A DNA stretch of 64,000 bases from NCBI GenBank assembly GCA_949316235.1, contig OX438743.1:41447242-41511241 (forward strand). Reading direction: 5' to 3'. The position numbers and the translations under genes were made by a program. The notes beneath the pieces were generated by a model that made no database searches, was not told the DNA's origin, and saw only the letters and a list, made by a program, of their open reading frames with translations. Origin of the DNA: Oegoconia quadripuncta. Taxonomy: Eukaryota; Arthropoda; Insecta; Lepidoptera; Autostichidae. This document shows positions 43,081 through 53,620 of this stretch, piece after piece (the first letter of the stretch is position 1; each line of letters opens with the position of its first letter).

Positions 43081-43330
43081 CGCATAACCAGGCTTTTTCA
43101 CAATTAATAATGAAATATTATAAATTTATAATATAAAATAATAATTAATAATTTTGTAATATAAAAACCTATTCTTTAAAAGAGCAACCTCTCGAGTTTC
43201 TTGCTTGTTCTTCTCAGGGGAAAATTACCTTTTGAACACGCAGTAGCTTTAAAAATGTAAAATCTAACTATTTTTAGTGTACCCTGTGTATCTACAAAAT
43301 AAAGCATTTTTAATTTGGTTTGATTTGATT
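43080..43330 (+). mobile_element. LINE-E 3' end
   Basis: Contains tttcacaattaataatgaaa, gagcaacctctcgagtttct, cttgttcttctcaggggaaa and aataaagcatttttaatttg, the LINE-E UTR and tip. Confidence 0.72.
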
Positions 43331-43664
43331 CAGCGTAAAGATAAAACGAAGGAAATGGCCTATGTTCATGACATGGCTTGTGGCTGATATGTGATGAAGC
43401 TATTGCCCATTTTTTTTCAAAAATTGATTAATTTAAAGTGTTTTTTCATAAGTCACTAATTTATTTAATTAATTAAATAGGCCAGAATGCTATATAAATT
43501 TGTTGTTGATATTTTAGGTTGTAAGTAATGTAAAGGTTAGGGTATGATGAGACTGGCATAATCATAGATCCTAAACCTTAAAAAAAATTTTACTAATTTA
43601 CCAAATTTAGAGTTAATGTTTGTTTAAAATAATAAACTATATAAATTTAGTCATTTATTTCTTT

Positions 43665-44048
43665 TACTTAGACGTTGATGCATTTTATTGACAAGAGAAA
43701 GGTAAGGTATGACGGATTCCTAAAGGAATTTTACAATAAAGTCGGCGGAATTACAAAATTATTGCTGGCAACACCAAAAATGGCACCATGTCATTCGCGA
43801 AGTGACCATAAAACATGTGACTTTGAAGTATTACAAACAAAACTCATATTTTTAATTAACATACAAAGTTAATTAATCTCTTATACTTTTCTTTAGTAAG
43901 GGTTTGAACATAGACTAAAAAAAATTTGGATATGGACGGTGTTGGTTTTGGCCATTTATTCTCATCAGTCCTATTAATTCCCGAGGATTCTAATGGCGCT
44001 GTTATATCTCCTAAGAATAGCGCGAATATTGCAAATAAATTTCTATTT
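43665..44048 (+). repeat. Unclassified repeat, copy 1 (copy 2 at 63400-63788)
   Basis: Shares ttttggccatttattctcat, agtcctattaattcccgagg and ctaagaatagcgcgaa with the block ending at 63788, in the same orientation and order. It abuts a LINE-F end here and a SINE-B tail there. Confidence 0.55.
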
Positions 44049-44059
44049 CAATTCATTTA

Positions 44060-44290
44060 CTTCCTACCACGTACGACCACCCTGTGGAACGGACTTCCGG
44101 CAGCAGTATTCCCGAACGAGTACGACATTGGAACCTTCAAGAAACGAGCCTACACCTTCCTCAAAGGCCGGCAACGCATCTGTGACCCTTTTGGTGTTGC
44201 GGGTGTCCATGGGCGGCGGTGATTGCTTTCCATCAGGTGACCCGCATGCTCGTTTGCCGCCCTCTCATATTAAAAAAAAAAAAAAAAATC
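44060..44290 (+). mobile_element. LINE-F 3' end with readable RT C-terminus
   Basis: The frame gives [20 protein letters not shown], then [18 protein letters not shown] and a stop after GVHGRR. The UTR catcaggtgacccgcatgct and an A run follow at 44270-44289. The least damaged LINE-F coding end in the window. Confidence 0.72.
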
Positions 44291-44570
44291 CAGAGACTTT
44301 CCGCGACCTTTATCAGGTCGTCAGTCCACCTTGTGAGTGGACAAGACAGGACTTACCGGTGATCTCCGCTCTAAAAGTTGAATGCCCCACCGGCCATCAG
44401 TTCATTAAGCTATGTGCCCTGCCCACGGCCACTTGCTAATCCGCTGGGCTATGACCTTCGTTCGCCTACGGATTTCCTGATTCCTGATTCGATCACGTAG
44501 GGAAACGTAACATTTTCCTCTCCATATCTCGTAGCATGACTTTGAGCTTTCTTATGAGGCCCATAGTGAT
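44290..44570 (-). mobile_element. LINE-G fragment
   Basis: Minus-orientation RT C-terminus (gtgggcagggcacatagctt reversed, and ggccggtggggcattcaact reversed), corresponding to AGHIA..DGRWGI-type residues, with stops. Confidence 0.6.
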
Positions 44571-44609
44571 GTATCACGTTTCAGTGCCAGAATCATTAAA
44601 CGAGTTTGA

Positions 44610-44902
44610 ACCGCCTCCGTGGCTCAGGCTCAGAGGTACATGTTTAAGTACTCGGCTTAGTTGGGGGTAGGGTATTTTAAACGTCCGCCTGGCTAGCTAC
44701 CACCATCTTATCTAAATCTGCCGCCAAGCAGTAATGTTAATAGCATTGTTGTGTTCCTGTTGTCAGAAATAAGATTGCCAGTCCCCCAAATGTGTTGGGG
44801 TTTCCGGGTCAGTACGCTTCCACCTTCGACCTCATCTTCACTTAACATCAGGTATGATTGAGGTCAAGTACGAACACGTCGTGCATAAAAAAAAATCAAA
44901 AA
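44610..44902 (+). mobile_element. SINE-C copy lacking the B box
   Basis: The head reads cctccgtggctcaggctcagaggtacatg: about 50 bases including the B box are deleted. The remainder of the body and the cataaaaaaaaa tail are intact. It cannot drive Pol III by itself. Confidence 0.8.
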
Positions 44903-44904
44903 TT

Positions 44905-45330
44905 CTGTTTCCAAGCCAAATGTATGAAATTTGACCCCGCAAAGAATTTAATATTCCCTTCCTTCTAAAGTACTTCAAGTACTAACGTAGGACCTCACTA
45001 TATCCATAGAGTACAAAAACAATTTTCCAAAATCAACACTCGGAGATAGGATATTACTGAAAACACTAAGGAAATAACTCGAGGGTGAAGAGATAAACCA
45101 CTTACCGCGTTACGACATAAGCGTAGTAACGTCTGAACTATGGAATATTATTAAGAGGGGTGACGCGGGTCCAGGATAAGCCGAAAAGGTGGATGCTTCT
45201 CAGATAGTTTATGGCGGATAAAACTGTCGGCGAGAAAGTTTCTTTTTATTTTTTTTACATAAATTTAAGAGATGTTTTTGTAATATTTCTTTTATTAGGT
45301 AGGTACTTGTATTAAAATATTCCCAACAAT
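44905..45330. other. Nothing recognised
   Basis: Unique sequence in the long intron; no credible exon. Confidence 0.35.
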
Positions 45331-45334
45331 TGTG

Positions 45335-45490
45335 ACGATTCGAATGTACACCAACTAAACTAAACTAAAAACTAAAACCAGTTTTAAAGTAATACTGTCT
45401 CTTTCTCCCTGGAACAGTACGATGCGATGGCACCAGTCCAAAACTGGTTTTAGTTTAGTTTAGTTGGTGTACATCCGAGTCGGCACCAAT
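45335..45490. mobile_element. Short palindromic MITE, relative of 2158-2521
   Basis: Ends gattcgaatgtacaccaact and agttggtgtacatccgagtc pair over about 45 bases. The interior ctgtctctttctccctggaa is shared with 2435-2455. About 155 bases, roughly the right part of the longer element closed by a second end. Confidence 0.7.
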
Positions 45491-46036
45491 ATCAATTAAA
45501 ATCACGTCGGGATCCAATTTAAGGTTTGCTGGAGTGCACCCTTGTCGCACGTATTATTTAAGCGTATACTGGATGGACGTAAATAAGAAGCATTTGCTAC
45601 ACTGCATTAAAACTGTGTATTTTATACCAAAATAATCAAAGCAAAGCCACAGAATAGAGAGAGATTATACATGATATGACAATTTGACTATATTATCCTA
45701 ATATGGGTAAACATAGGTTCGCCACATATACATATAAACCTATCCGACATATGTATGTATGTTACCACCTACTGCTTAAACGCCCCAGTCGATTTGGACA
45801 AATTAGACATTGCTAGATTCGTACAGTCTCGGGAACATTTTAATAAAAAGTCATGTAATTAGATTTTTGGAATTTGGAATATATATTTGAATACACTCGC
45901 ACATCTCTATTTGACGGTCACATATCAATACGCTCTGAGATAAACAGAATAATTGAAGTTTTACCAAGTACCTACCTAAATCCACTTTAAAGAACTTTGT
46001 ATAGTAACCTTTTCGTGTCCCTTATAATAATATAAA

Positions 46037-46152
46037 TAAATAATAAACATTTCGGACATTTACACCAATCATCGAGTCCCAAAGTAAGCAAGACTAGATA
46101 ACAGATTATAAATAAATATTTATATAAACATCCATGCCTCGGGAATAAATGT
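46037..46152 (-). mobile_element. SINE-A body fragment
   Basis: Carries the reversed tagtttgggactagatgat-type block (gagtcccaaagtaagca) and aacatccatgcctcgggaat. The head is missing. Confidence 0.7.
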
Positions 46153-46329
46153 GGCACCACCGTATTATCAAAAAGTAATCAACAAAGTCTGCTAACAATT
46201 AACGAAAATATGGATAAACATACATAAAATAAAAAAAAAAATACAAACGGCCGAATCGAAAACCCCCTTTTCCCCCCTTAGAATCTCGTTTTTTAGAGTA
46301 GGTTAAAAATATGAAAAGAATTTTGCGCC

Positions 46330-46530
46330 GCCCTAATAAATACATTCATCCCCTTATCCCAATCCTCACGACCTTTATCCCAAATGGGGTTGTCAGAGAT
46401 ATCCCAAACATTAGTGTATGATCCACTTTTCACTTTACGAAGTATACACAAATGCACACGTAACAAAATGAGCCCATCGCCGTTGAAAAGTGCGAATCTA
46501 TAGACGTTTCTTAGTAGTGAATTTGAATTC
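46330..46530 (-). mobile_element. LINE fragment, reversed copy of the 42105 type
   Basis: Contains acctttatcccaaatggggt, aaacattagtgtatgatcca and acgtaacaaaatgagcccat, reverse complements of 42105-42345 phrases. Confidence 0.5.
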
Positions 46531-46626
46531 GTGTAATTCCCATTAACTGGTGACGCTACTCTTGATTACGAACAATTTTCTCCAAGGAACTATAGGCGAA
46601 TTTCATAAAAAAAAAGTTATCGATCC

Positions 46627-46871
46627 TAATTGGTGTAGTGGTAAACAACTGTGACCACTATACCAAAAGGTTGCGGGTACGAATCCCGCTAGGGGCATAT
46701 GTTTGTGTGATGAATACGGACATTTGTACCATGGATGTTTTCATTTATAATAAGTATTTATTTACAAAAATAAATGAATTTATGTAGTATATCAACCATC
46801 TGGTATCCACAACACAAGCCTGTAGTTGCTTACTGTGGAACTAGATGGCGCTGTGTGTATGTCTAAGGATA
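46627..46871 (+). mobile_element. SINE-B copy, near full length
   Basis: Head attggtgtagtggtaaacaa, B box gcgggtacgaatcccgctag with one change, full body and tail to ggatatttattattatttat. Confidence 0.83.
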
Positions 46872-47149
46872 TTTATTATTATTTATTAAGAGGATAAACC
46901 TTTAAGTATGTAAGTTCAATAATTTTCGGCTGAATACCTACGGCTATGGTTCGTAAGGACAGTTGTTCGTAAGAGCGTCACTAGTAAACAGGAATGAAAT
47001 GAATTAAATGTCACCCTGTATACCAGGGTTGTAGTCGTTTTTTTTCTTCTCAACTACAACCTGTACTGAGATGGGGACCTGATTTGATACCACTTTGCGA
47101 CATCGAAAACTAACTATTACTTTTCACATTGATGTTTCATATTATTGTT

Positions 47150-47285
47150 ATTGTGTTCTGTAGTACATACAACCCGATAAATTAACTGTAATGTATTAGT
47201 GTCGCTGAATGGATTAAATAAAGTTTTCTTATTCTTATTATAACTTTAATTATCATAAAATTATCTGTAATAAAATCTAGTACGC
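47150..47285 (+). repeat. Direct repeat, copy 1
   Basis: About 130 bases (tacatacaacccgataaatt ... ataaaattatctgtaataaa, then atctagtac) recurring with roughly 85 % visible identity at 47970-48105. Confidence 0.65.
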
Positions 47286-47299
47286 TTATTGAATAAATT

Positions 47300-47680
47300 A
47301 AGATTTTTTTTACCCGACTGCCCAAGAAAGTAGGGTAAAGTTTTCCGAGTGTTTGAATGTATGTACGTATGTACGTGTGTACGAGTGCATGTGTGTACGA
47401 GTGCATGTGTGTACGTGTGTGCGTGTGTGCGTGTGTACGTGTGTGCGTGTGTGCGTGTGTGCGTGTGTGCGTGTGTGCGTGTGTACGTGTGTACGTGTGT
47501 ACGTGTGTACGTGTGTACGTGTGTACGTGTTTATCGCATCCTGTAGCCTAAACGGCTTGACCGATTTCGAAGTGCACGGTGTCGATCGATCCGTCTTGAT
47601 CACTAGAGTGTCATATACGTAGGATACATTTTATGGTAAAAAATCCAACATGGCGCCCGCAAAATACAAAATGTGCTGTC
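47300..47680 (+). repeat. Microsatellite-bearing repeat, (GTGTRC)n core
   Basis: Starts with acccgactgcccaagaaagt, then an expanded gtgtac/gtgtgc array at 47355-47530. Then gcctaaacggcttgaccgat, gtgtcatatacgtaggatac and ccaacatggcgcccgcaaaa follow. Several long Cys/Val/Arg or Thr/His frames span the array in multiple frames and both strands; all are artefacts of the repeat. Confidence 0.75.
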
Positions 47681-47704
47681 GGGCTTTTTGGTTTATAAAT
47701 ACTT

Positions 47705-47957
47705 AAATAAATAAATATCCTTGGACATACACACAACGCCATCTAGTTCCACAGTAAGCATCTAGGCTTGTGTTATGGATACCAGATGGTTGATAAACTA
47801 CACAAATACATTTTTGTTTTCTAAATAAATACATATATAAATGAAAAACATCCATAACTCTGGAACACATGTCTGTATTCATCATACAAACATATGCCCC
47901 TAGCGGGATAGCGACCTCTTGGGAAAACAATTTCTCACAACTACACCAAACAGGTAG
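47705..47957 (-). mobile_element. SINE-B copy, head damaged
   Basis: Tail, body and A-box region (ctacaccaaacaggtag reversed) are present. The B box has lost bases (cctagcgggatagcgacctc). Confidence 0.8.
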
Positions 47958-47969
47958 TTATTTTATGTT

Positions 47970-48105
47970 ATGTTTATATAGTAATACGTACAACCCGACC
48001 AAGTAAATGTAATATATAAGTGTCACTGAGTGGATCGAATAAATTTTTCTTTTATACAACTTTAATATCATAAAATTACCTGTAATAAAATCGAGTACAG
48101 TATTT
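47970..48105 (+). repeat. Direct repeat, copy 2
   Basis: Same unit as 47150-47285 (tacgtacaacccgaccaagt ... aattacctgtaataaaatcg). The microsatellite repeat and SINE-B lie between the copies. Confidence 0.65.
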
Positions 48106-48224
48106 GTATTTTGTTGCTATTTTATAGATGTTATGTTTAAGTAGGTATATTTGTCTATTGATCTATGTATGTATATGTATGTAAATATATGAAATTTATT
48201 CACGTAGTTTGTATCTGCATCCCT

Positions 48225-48485
48225 ATTTAATACCGCACAAACTTAATGTATATGTGTGACTGGAGTAACAAATAAATGCTTTATCTACCTATCTTATCTA
48301 TCTATCTATCTATCTATCAACCTACCTATTTCAAATGTACTGTCCTTATACCCAAAGGTTGCCTGGAAGACATCGCTTTTAGTGATAAGGTCGCCAAATT
48401 GTACATTCTATTCTTACCACTTTTCTGAAACTGTATTTTCTTGTCTGTTGTGCAATAAAGTGTATTTGTATTGTATTGTATTGTA
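48225..48485 (+). mobile_element. Two LINE 3' tails in tandem
   Basis: 48225-48322 is the (TATC)-tailed type (gtgactggagtaacaaataa, atgctttatctacctatc). 48350-48485 is the GAGATCGCT type (gttgcctggaagacatcgct, agtgataaggtcgccaaatt, gtgcaataaagtgtatttgt) with a (gtatt)n tip. Confidence 0.6.
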
Positions 48486-48721
48486 CAGTAACACGCTGTT
48501 GCTAACAACTAGATATAATGTTACATCGATTTATAACCTCGTTAAATATATGGTTCAGTGAGCAAAAAACTTGCTAATAGATACTTAACTCAAATTGTTG
48601 ATACTCAATCATTAACGCACGTTTACAGATAAGTGATAAGAGGGTTTATTCCGTCTAGGGCACCCAATTTCCAATAATGGAAAAATTTGGATTTCCTTTG
48701 ATTTTAAATAAATAAAGGATA

Positions 48722-48867
48722 AATAAATAAATATCCTTGGACATGCACACAATGCCATCCAGTTCCACTTTAATCAACTATTAGGCTTGTGTTGTGGATA
48801 TCAGGTGGTTGATAAACTACTTAAATAAAATTTAAAATAAATACTTAGGTATTATAAATGAAAACAT
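48722..48867 (-). mobile_element. SINE-B 3' half
   Basis: Tail and middle (aaatatccttggacatgcac, gcttgtgttgtggatatcag) without the tRNA-like head. Confidence 0.75.
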
Positions 48868-49015
48868 TAGGATAAATAATTAAGGTATGCTGATATGGTT
48901 TGAACATGTGAAGAGGATGAATGAAAGAAGACTAAAGAAAGATATACGAAGTGAATATGGACGGTAGTGTTGGTAGAGGAAGACGTACGAACGTACCATA
49001 TTTTCAAAAAAGGCC
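48868..49015 (+). pseudogene. LINE RT C-terminus scrap
   Basis: The frame gives MLIWFEHVKRMNERRLKKDI, then RSEYGR before a stop, matching the LxWxGHVxRMxxxR phrase at the end of many LINE reverse transcriptases (Gly replaced by Glu). Confidence 0.55.
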
Positions 49016-49177
49016 AACTCCAGAGTCAACCTAAACCGCGAGCATAATATGTACCATGTATGTAAATTACAAAAACGGAGAGCTTGCTTCACCTAATAAA
49101 ACTTATTGTTTTGGCACAATTTGAATTATCTATGTCGTTAAATTATCACTTTAGATGAGTAAACAAAAAATACATAC

Positions 49178-49756
49178 CTAAGCTTGTACCTTCACCCCAA
49201 AACACATTTTTCACAGCCTTAGCAACAGACGACCATATATTCTCCTTATCACAATCTTCATATTTATTTACTTCGCCCGACTTCCTGTCTAATCCGTCTC
49301 CATCTTCCACAATCCTTTTAACACTTACTTTTTTCTTTGTAATAACAAATTTAAATTGAATCTCGGTTTCCTCGCCAGTCGCTTTTAATACAGTGCTGAG
49401 GCAATTCTGCAACGAGCCCGCTATGTTTGTTGTGAGAGCAGTAATTGCATTGTTGACTCCAGCGATTCCAGGTGACTCGATGCAGGTTTTGAATAATTCA
49501 GTGCTTTCTTTAGAATAGTTTTCGGTTTCCACAATAGGGCTGTCTTCTTTGAAATTTATCGCTCGTGCCGGATTATTGGCAGGTTCACCGACAGGTGGAG
49601 TGTTCTCAGTTAGTTTGTCTCTGTTGTTCACAGGTGTTCTTGCCATTGTTAGACCGTGATGTTCGAAACGGTTGATAAGCGCTTGGAAGCGAGGGTTGCA
49701 GCAATACTTGGGCTTTTGCGGGCCCGGTGTGAGCATTCGTTTTGGTTTGCGGAACA
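49178..49756 (-). CDS. Zinc/AT-hook protein, fourth visible exon
   Basis: A 579-nt exon; acceptor ccttccag before 49756 and donor gtatgt from 49177 down. TG completes the G left by the previous exon (Val), 192 codons follow, and a final G starts the next codon. The translation runs FRKPKRMLTPGPQKPKYCC, includes TP sites (LTPGP, ARTPV), a hydrophobic/amphipathic stretch NNAITALTTNIAGSLQN and the charged KKKVSVKRIVEDGDG. It ends ENIWSSVAKAVKNVFWGEG. No known domain recognised. Reading past the donor gives LGMYFLFTHLK and a stop, which is intron. Confidence 0.8.
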
Positions 49757-50460
49757 CTGGAAGGATTTGGAAATACTTAAATGGACATAATGTGACTGTA
49801 ATTTCAGAAACTGATGTATTAACACTTTCACGGACAGTGAACTAGACACAATGGATTTTTATTACGTCTTTAGAAATATTGTCCGCGAAAATGTTAATAT
49901 CATCTTTCGTCAATTTCTATAACATAAACTAGAGGATCCCGTTTTCACGTTCCCATTGGAATTTTACAATCATCTTTCTTAGTCACCAAGGAAGTAAACC
50001 AAGGAACACATATGACAATTAAAATCAGGCGATTTCTCCTTTCACATAAGTACATAGATTATTAATGGTAACTCGGGCCGTATATTGTAACCTCACCAAC
50101 CGAATAACTTAGAGGATCAGACACTATGTAATAAAAAAAAATGGTAAGACTTTTCTTACAAACTCAAACTCAAACCATTTATTGTCTTAACCAAACTTAA
50201 ACCAGTTAGTGTTTAGTGTTCAGTATAAATGTACCTATCACCTTTTCACACACTTAGTTATAAGTAATTAGTAGTAAAATTTTTTAAATATTTTATTTAA
50301 CCTACCCAATCTATTACTTAGATACTTTCAAATTCTTCTTTTTTCTTTTTTTGTAGTTTAAAATTATATGCCTATAGCTTATAGTGTTATTGTACTACAT
50401 GCATTTGAGTGTTGTGCTTATCTGTAATTGGAGTTCATACCAGAAAATTTTAGTGTAAAT
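49757..50460. other. Intron of the zinc/AT-hook gene, nothing recognised
   Basis: No exon in phase and no repeat family identified. Confidence 0.4.
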
Positions 50461-50463
50461 AAT

Positions 50464-50798
50464 TTTGTAAAATGCAATGTATGTACGCTGTTGGTGAGCC
50501 TAAATAAATAAATAAATAAATAAATAAACATTGCTGCTTGGCGGCAGATTTAGATAGATGGTGGTAGCTAGCCAGGCGGACATTTTAAAATGCCCTACCA
50601 CCAACCAAACCGAGTACTTAAACATGTACCCCGCAGGGGATCGAACTCGCGACCTCCGAATCGTAAACCTAATGTTGTTTACATTGAGCCACGGAGGCGG
50701 TTAAATGGTGTTGGAAATGTGTCGTGTTTTTAGTTTTGTAAAATGCAATGTATGTACGCTGTTGGTGAGCCTAAATAAATAAATAAATAAATAAATAT
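50464..50798. repeat. SINE-C half copy between two identical LINE-like tails
   Basis: The phrase gtaaaatgcaatgtatgtac, gctgttggtgagcctaaata and (aata)n occurs at 50467-50528 and again at 50739-50798. Between them lies a minus-strand SINE-C head half (50529-50701) plus 35 other bases. Confidence 0.75.
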
Positions 50799-50799
50799 T

Positions 50800-51372
50800 C
50801 CTTATGTTTTGTTTTGATGACATTATAGTGTACTATATCAATGAGGACCTTGTGAAGGCACAGTAACATGAGAGAGTAGCATGCACTAATTTAAATAATT
50901 ACATAAAATTCTTAATACATTATTTGCCAGCTAGATATTTAACCTATTATATTGTCATATGTATTTTTAGCATTGTATTCCAATTATATTATTATTATTT
51001 TTCTTTTAAATTATTTATTAATATGATATTATACATATCTATTTATATTGTATTATTATTTATTTATGACATTTACTCATATTATATTATTATTTTTCAT
51101 CTCTAAAATTTTCGGTAGATACAAAGTTTTGTAATATTTTTCCTTGGTTGACTTTAAATAAACGTAATTGCGATAGAATGATGTTAGTTATCATTAATCT
51201 TTTAGGAAGTACGTAAATAAATTTTATGACTAATGTCCGAAAAAAAAATGGGAAGAGAACCTACTAGTATGTCGTCGCATGAGATCTAGGTGTTAAAGTT
51301 AGTACTAGACCACATCCATTAGAATAAATTGAAATATTATATGATCTTAAAAGTAACCGAGGTCATACACAC
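50800..51372. other. Intron, nothing recognised
   Basis: AT-rich (mostly ttattattattt-type sequence at 50980-51100); no exon or known repeat. Confidence 0.4.
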
Positions 51373-51580
51373 CTCGTTTAACCTTCGGCTCCTGTTCAAA
51401 AACAGTGTCCTCTGCAAACTTAACCCTTTTTGTCTTGATGGATGATACCTCGGTATTGACAGAGTCCTGTATCGTTACCTGCTTCTCTGAACTATCCTGA
51501 CTCCCGAGTCGAATTCGACTGCCCGTTACAATAATGCTCTTGAGTTTTGGAGGGACTGCCTCGGAATCTAGTTTTGATGG
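51373..51580 (-). CDS. Zinc/AT-hook protein, third visible exon (PP1-docking motif)
   Basis: A 208-nt exon; acceptor attttccag before 51580 and donor gtgtgt from 51372 down. It starts in phase 0 and ends in phase 1 (G). The translation is PSKLDSEAVPPKLKSIIVTG ... VSSIKTKRVKFAEDTVFEQE. KRVKF followed by acidic residues fits the RVxF consensus for binding protein phosphatase 1. The unusual GTGTGT donor is weaker than the others, but the phase agrees with both sides. Confidence 0.78.
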
Positions 51581-51589
51581 CTGGAAAAT

Positions 51590-52370
51590 TATGATAATTG
51601 AGGAATAGTTGAGCTTCATCACGAGGTGATTGGCCTGAGTGGCGGATTTTATGAAATGACAAAATTGATTACATTAAAAAGTTGAATAAATGAAAACAAA
51701 ATGACTTTTCTCTGCATCAAGTTTTTCAAATCACGCACGTCCTTGAATAATTATGAGAATGATTTGCCATTTCCTAACTGTTAACGGAATCCCGCCATAA
51801 AATGTGCGGCAATTTTTAAATTTAAATTTAGAACCAGCTAATCCCACACTCGCATAAAGTTAAAAAAGTTAAAAAAAAAGCGCACACGGATGGCAAAGGT
51901 TGTTCTTAATTTGAATGTCTTTCGACGAGAGCCTACAACTTTTTTAATCAAACTTTTATTATTTATTATGTTGGTCAACAACTACAGACTAAAAAAGACA
52001 TTAGTATGTTGTGGTGTACAATAATGAATTTGCTGTGCAGCAAATGAATTTTCATACGACTGCAATAATAGCCGTAAATTGATGCTTTCCGATCGCCATA
52101 TTGAAAGTTTATGAGCAAATTACAGCGCAGTTGGAAAAAAAATTATTATTGCGTGAAATGAAGGACTCTGAAGCGAATCTACACATTATAACGAAAAATA
52201 GCAAATTATTTGTTTGGAATATCCACTGAACAGATATTGATAGAATTTTCACAGATATAGTTAAATAAACCTAGATTATCATTGAGCTAAAAAAAGCTTT
52301 TAGAACTTTAAAATTTACGGTACGGTAAACATAATATACTCTGTGGACTGTAACAGTGTAAAGAATACAA
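51590..52370. other. Intron, nothing recognised
   Basis: One phrase (ggttgttcttaatttgaatg) resembles 2728-2748; otherwise unassigned. Confidence 0.35.
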
Positions 52371-52374
52371 ATAG

Positions 52375-52640
52375 GGCTTTTTGGCAGGAACTCAGCGCGT
52401 GATGATGCATTTTTGTTTTTATGACTTATAGCTTAGTAATGGCAGAATATTGTGCAGCAAAAGTTAGTGATAATGTGCAAGTGAAGGGAAGTGTAAATTA
52501 AAGTGCGTAACGAAGCTATCGGGTACAAGAAGCCGCCAAAATCTTTCGTAAAGCACTTTACTGACGAATCACTTTACCGTGACTTGACTTACAGATTACT
52601 TGTTTTGACTGAGAGTAGTCAGTCTCAATAAACTGAAGAA
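52375..52640 (-). repeat. Unclassified repeat, copy 2 (inverse of 30350-30660)
   Basis: tttggcaggaactcagcgcg, aatggcagaatattgtgcag, ggaagtgtaaattaaagtgc and aagccgccaaaatctttcgt are reverse complements of the 30350-30660 block in opposite order. Confidence 0.6.
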
Positions 52641-52814
52641 ATAAGGCAGGGCTTAGATCCCTTTGCCTTCTCCGAGAGGAGTGAATTAAAGTGAAAAAAA
52701 AGAGATTAAAAATAGTTGCATAAGTTTGTCCTTTTGGATAGGCAAAGGGCGTATCACCCAAACAGCCAAGTCTTTATTGGGGTGGAAAGCTAGTTACTAA
52801 ACCTGGATAAAATT

Positions 52815-52930
52815 CAAATCAAATCAAATACGCTTTATTGTTTAAGTAAGGAAGGTACATTTAAATATCTTATAGAAACTACAAATTAGGCGGCCTTATC
52901 GCTAAAAGCAATCTCTTTCAGGCCAGAATT
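52815..52930 (-). mobile_element. LINE 3' tail (GAGATCGCT family)
   Basis: Contains aaatacgctttattgtttaa, aggcggccttatcgctaaaa and gcaatctctttcaggccaga, reversed. Confidence 0.6.
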
Positions 52931-53064
52931 TTGACATAACTGAAATTACCTTCAAGCTGTTGTAAGAGCCTATTACTTTTCAAATTGCATTTAATTTATT
53001 TTGATGAAAAGTCGTTGTCAACACATATGCAAAACGGCCTCTTAAAGAATTTCAAATAAATTAC

Positions 53065-53255
53065 CTCATTTCCAATGCTTGTGGCTGGACTTTCAGAGTT
53101 TTCAATTTCAGATAGCGGTGAGTCAGCTCCTTGGTCAGGGAAAAGTGACCACCCACCAGTGGCAGGGTGAGTGGGAGTACTAGTGGTGACCACTTGGACT
53201 AGTTTCACTATGTTCGGTAAGTGCGATGTTGGTGTCGTTATCTCTTTTTGTTCAT
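53065..53255 (-). CDS. Zinc/AT-hook protein, second visible exon
   Basis: A 191-nt exon; acceptor agtttcag before 53255 and donor gtaatt from 53064 down. AT completes the A of the previous exon (Asn), then 63 codons end in phase 0 with SIGNE. The translation EQKEITTPTSHLPNIVKLVQ, then VVTTSTPTHPATGGW and DSPLSEIENSESPATS, is rich in Ser/Thr-Pro, i.e. probable proline-directed kinase (CDK/MAPK type) targets. It looks intrinsically disordered. Confidence 0.78.
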
Positions 53256-53334
53256 CTGAAACTTTTTAAATAATATGACGAATTTTAGTGTGATGTTATA
53301 AGGCCAGGTCAAGTAGAAATCCCAAGGTCACTCG

Positions 53335-53620
53335 GTGATACTACGTGATCCAATGAGGATTGAAGAAAATCATTGAAATAGACCAGCGTATTAGTACGTC
53401 GAAGTGCCAGTGGGCAGGGCATATAGCTCGAAAAACTGATATCTGGCCTTGAAGTTCTTCAGTGAAGACCACGCGTCGGTAAGCGCATCGCAGGACATCC
53501 ACTCGCAAAGGGTACGAACGGCCTGATGAAGGTCGCGGGAAAACGCTGGATGCGGAAGAAGGTGGAAGGCCAACCGGTCGCTCTGGTAATTTATGGAAGA
53601 AGCTTATCTTTAGCTGTGAA
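53335..53620 (+). mobile_element. LINE-G, best-preserved RT C-terminus
   Basis: Frames broken by stops give a SKCQWAGHIARKTDIW-like phrase, GKRIAGHPLAKGTNGLMKVA and GKRWMRKKVEGQPVALVIYG. This is the KLKWQWAGHIAR...W.DDL.KVAG..WM C-terminal signature of insect LINEs. Lies in an intron, antisense to the host gene. Confidence 0.65.

Noticed and set aside
47182..47622. Several Cys/Val/Arg-rich or Thr/His-rich ORFs
   Set aside because: All are readings of one (GTGTRC)n microsatellite in different frames and strands.
49146..49177. Stop codon and C-terminus of the zinc/AT-hook protein at 49146
   Set aside because: A good donor (AG|GTATGT) lies before it and the exon at 41117 begins with the two bases needed to complete the codon.
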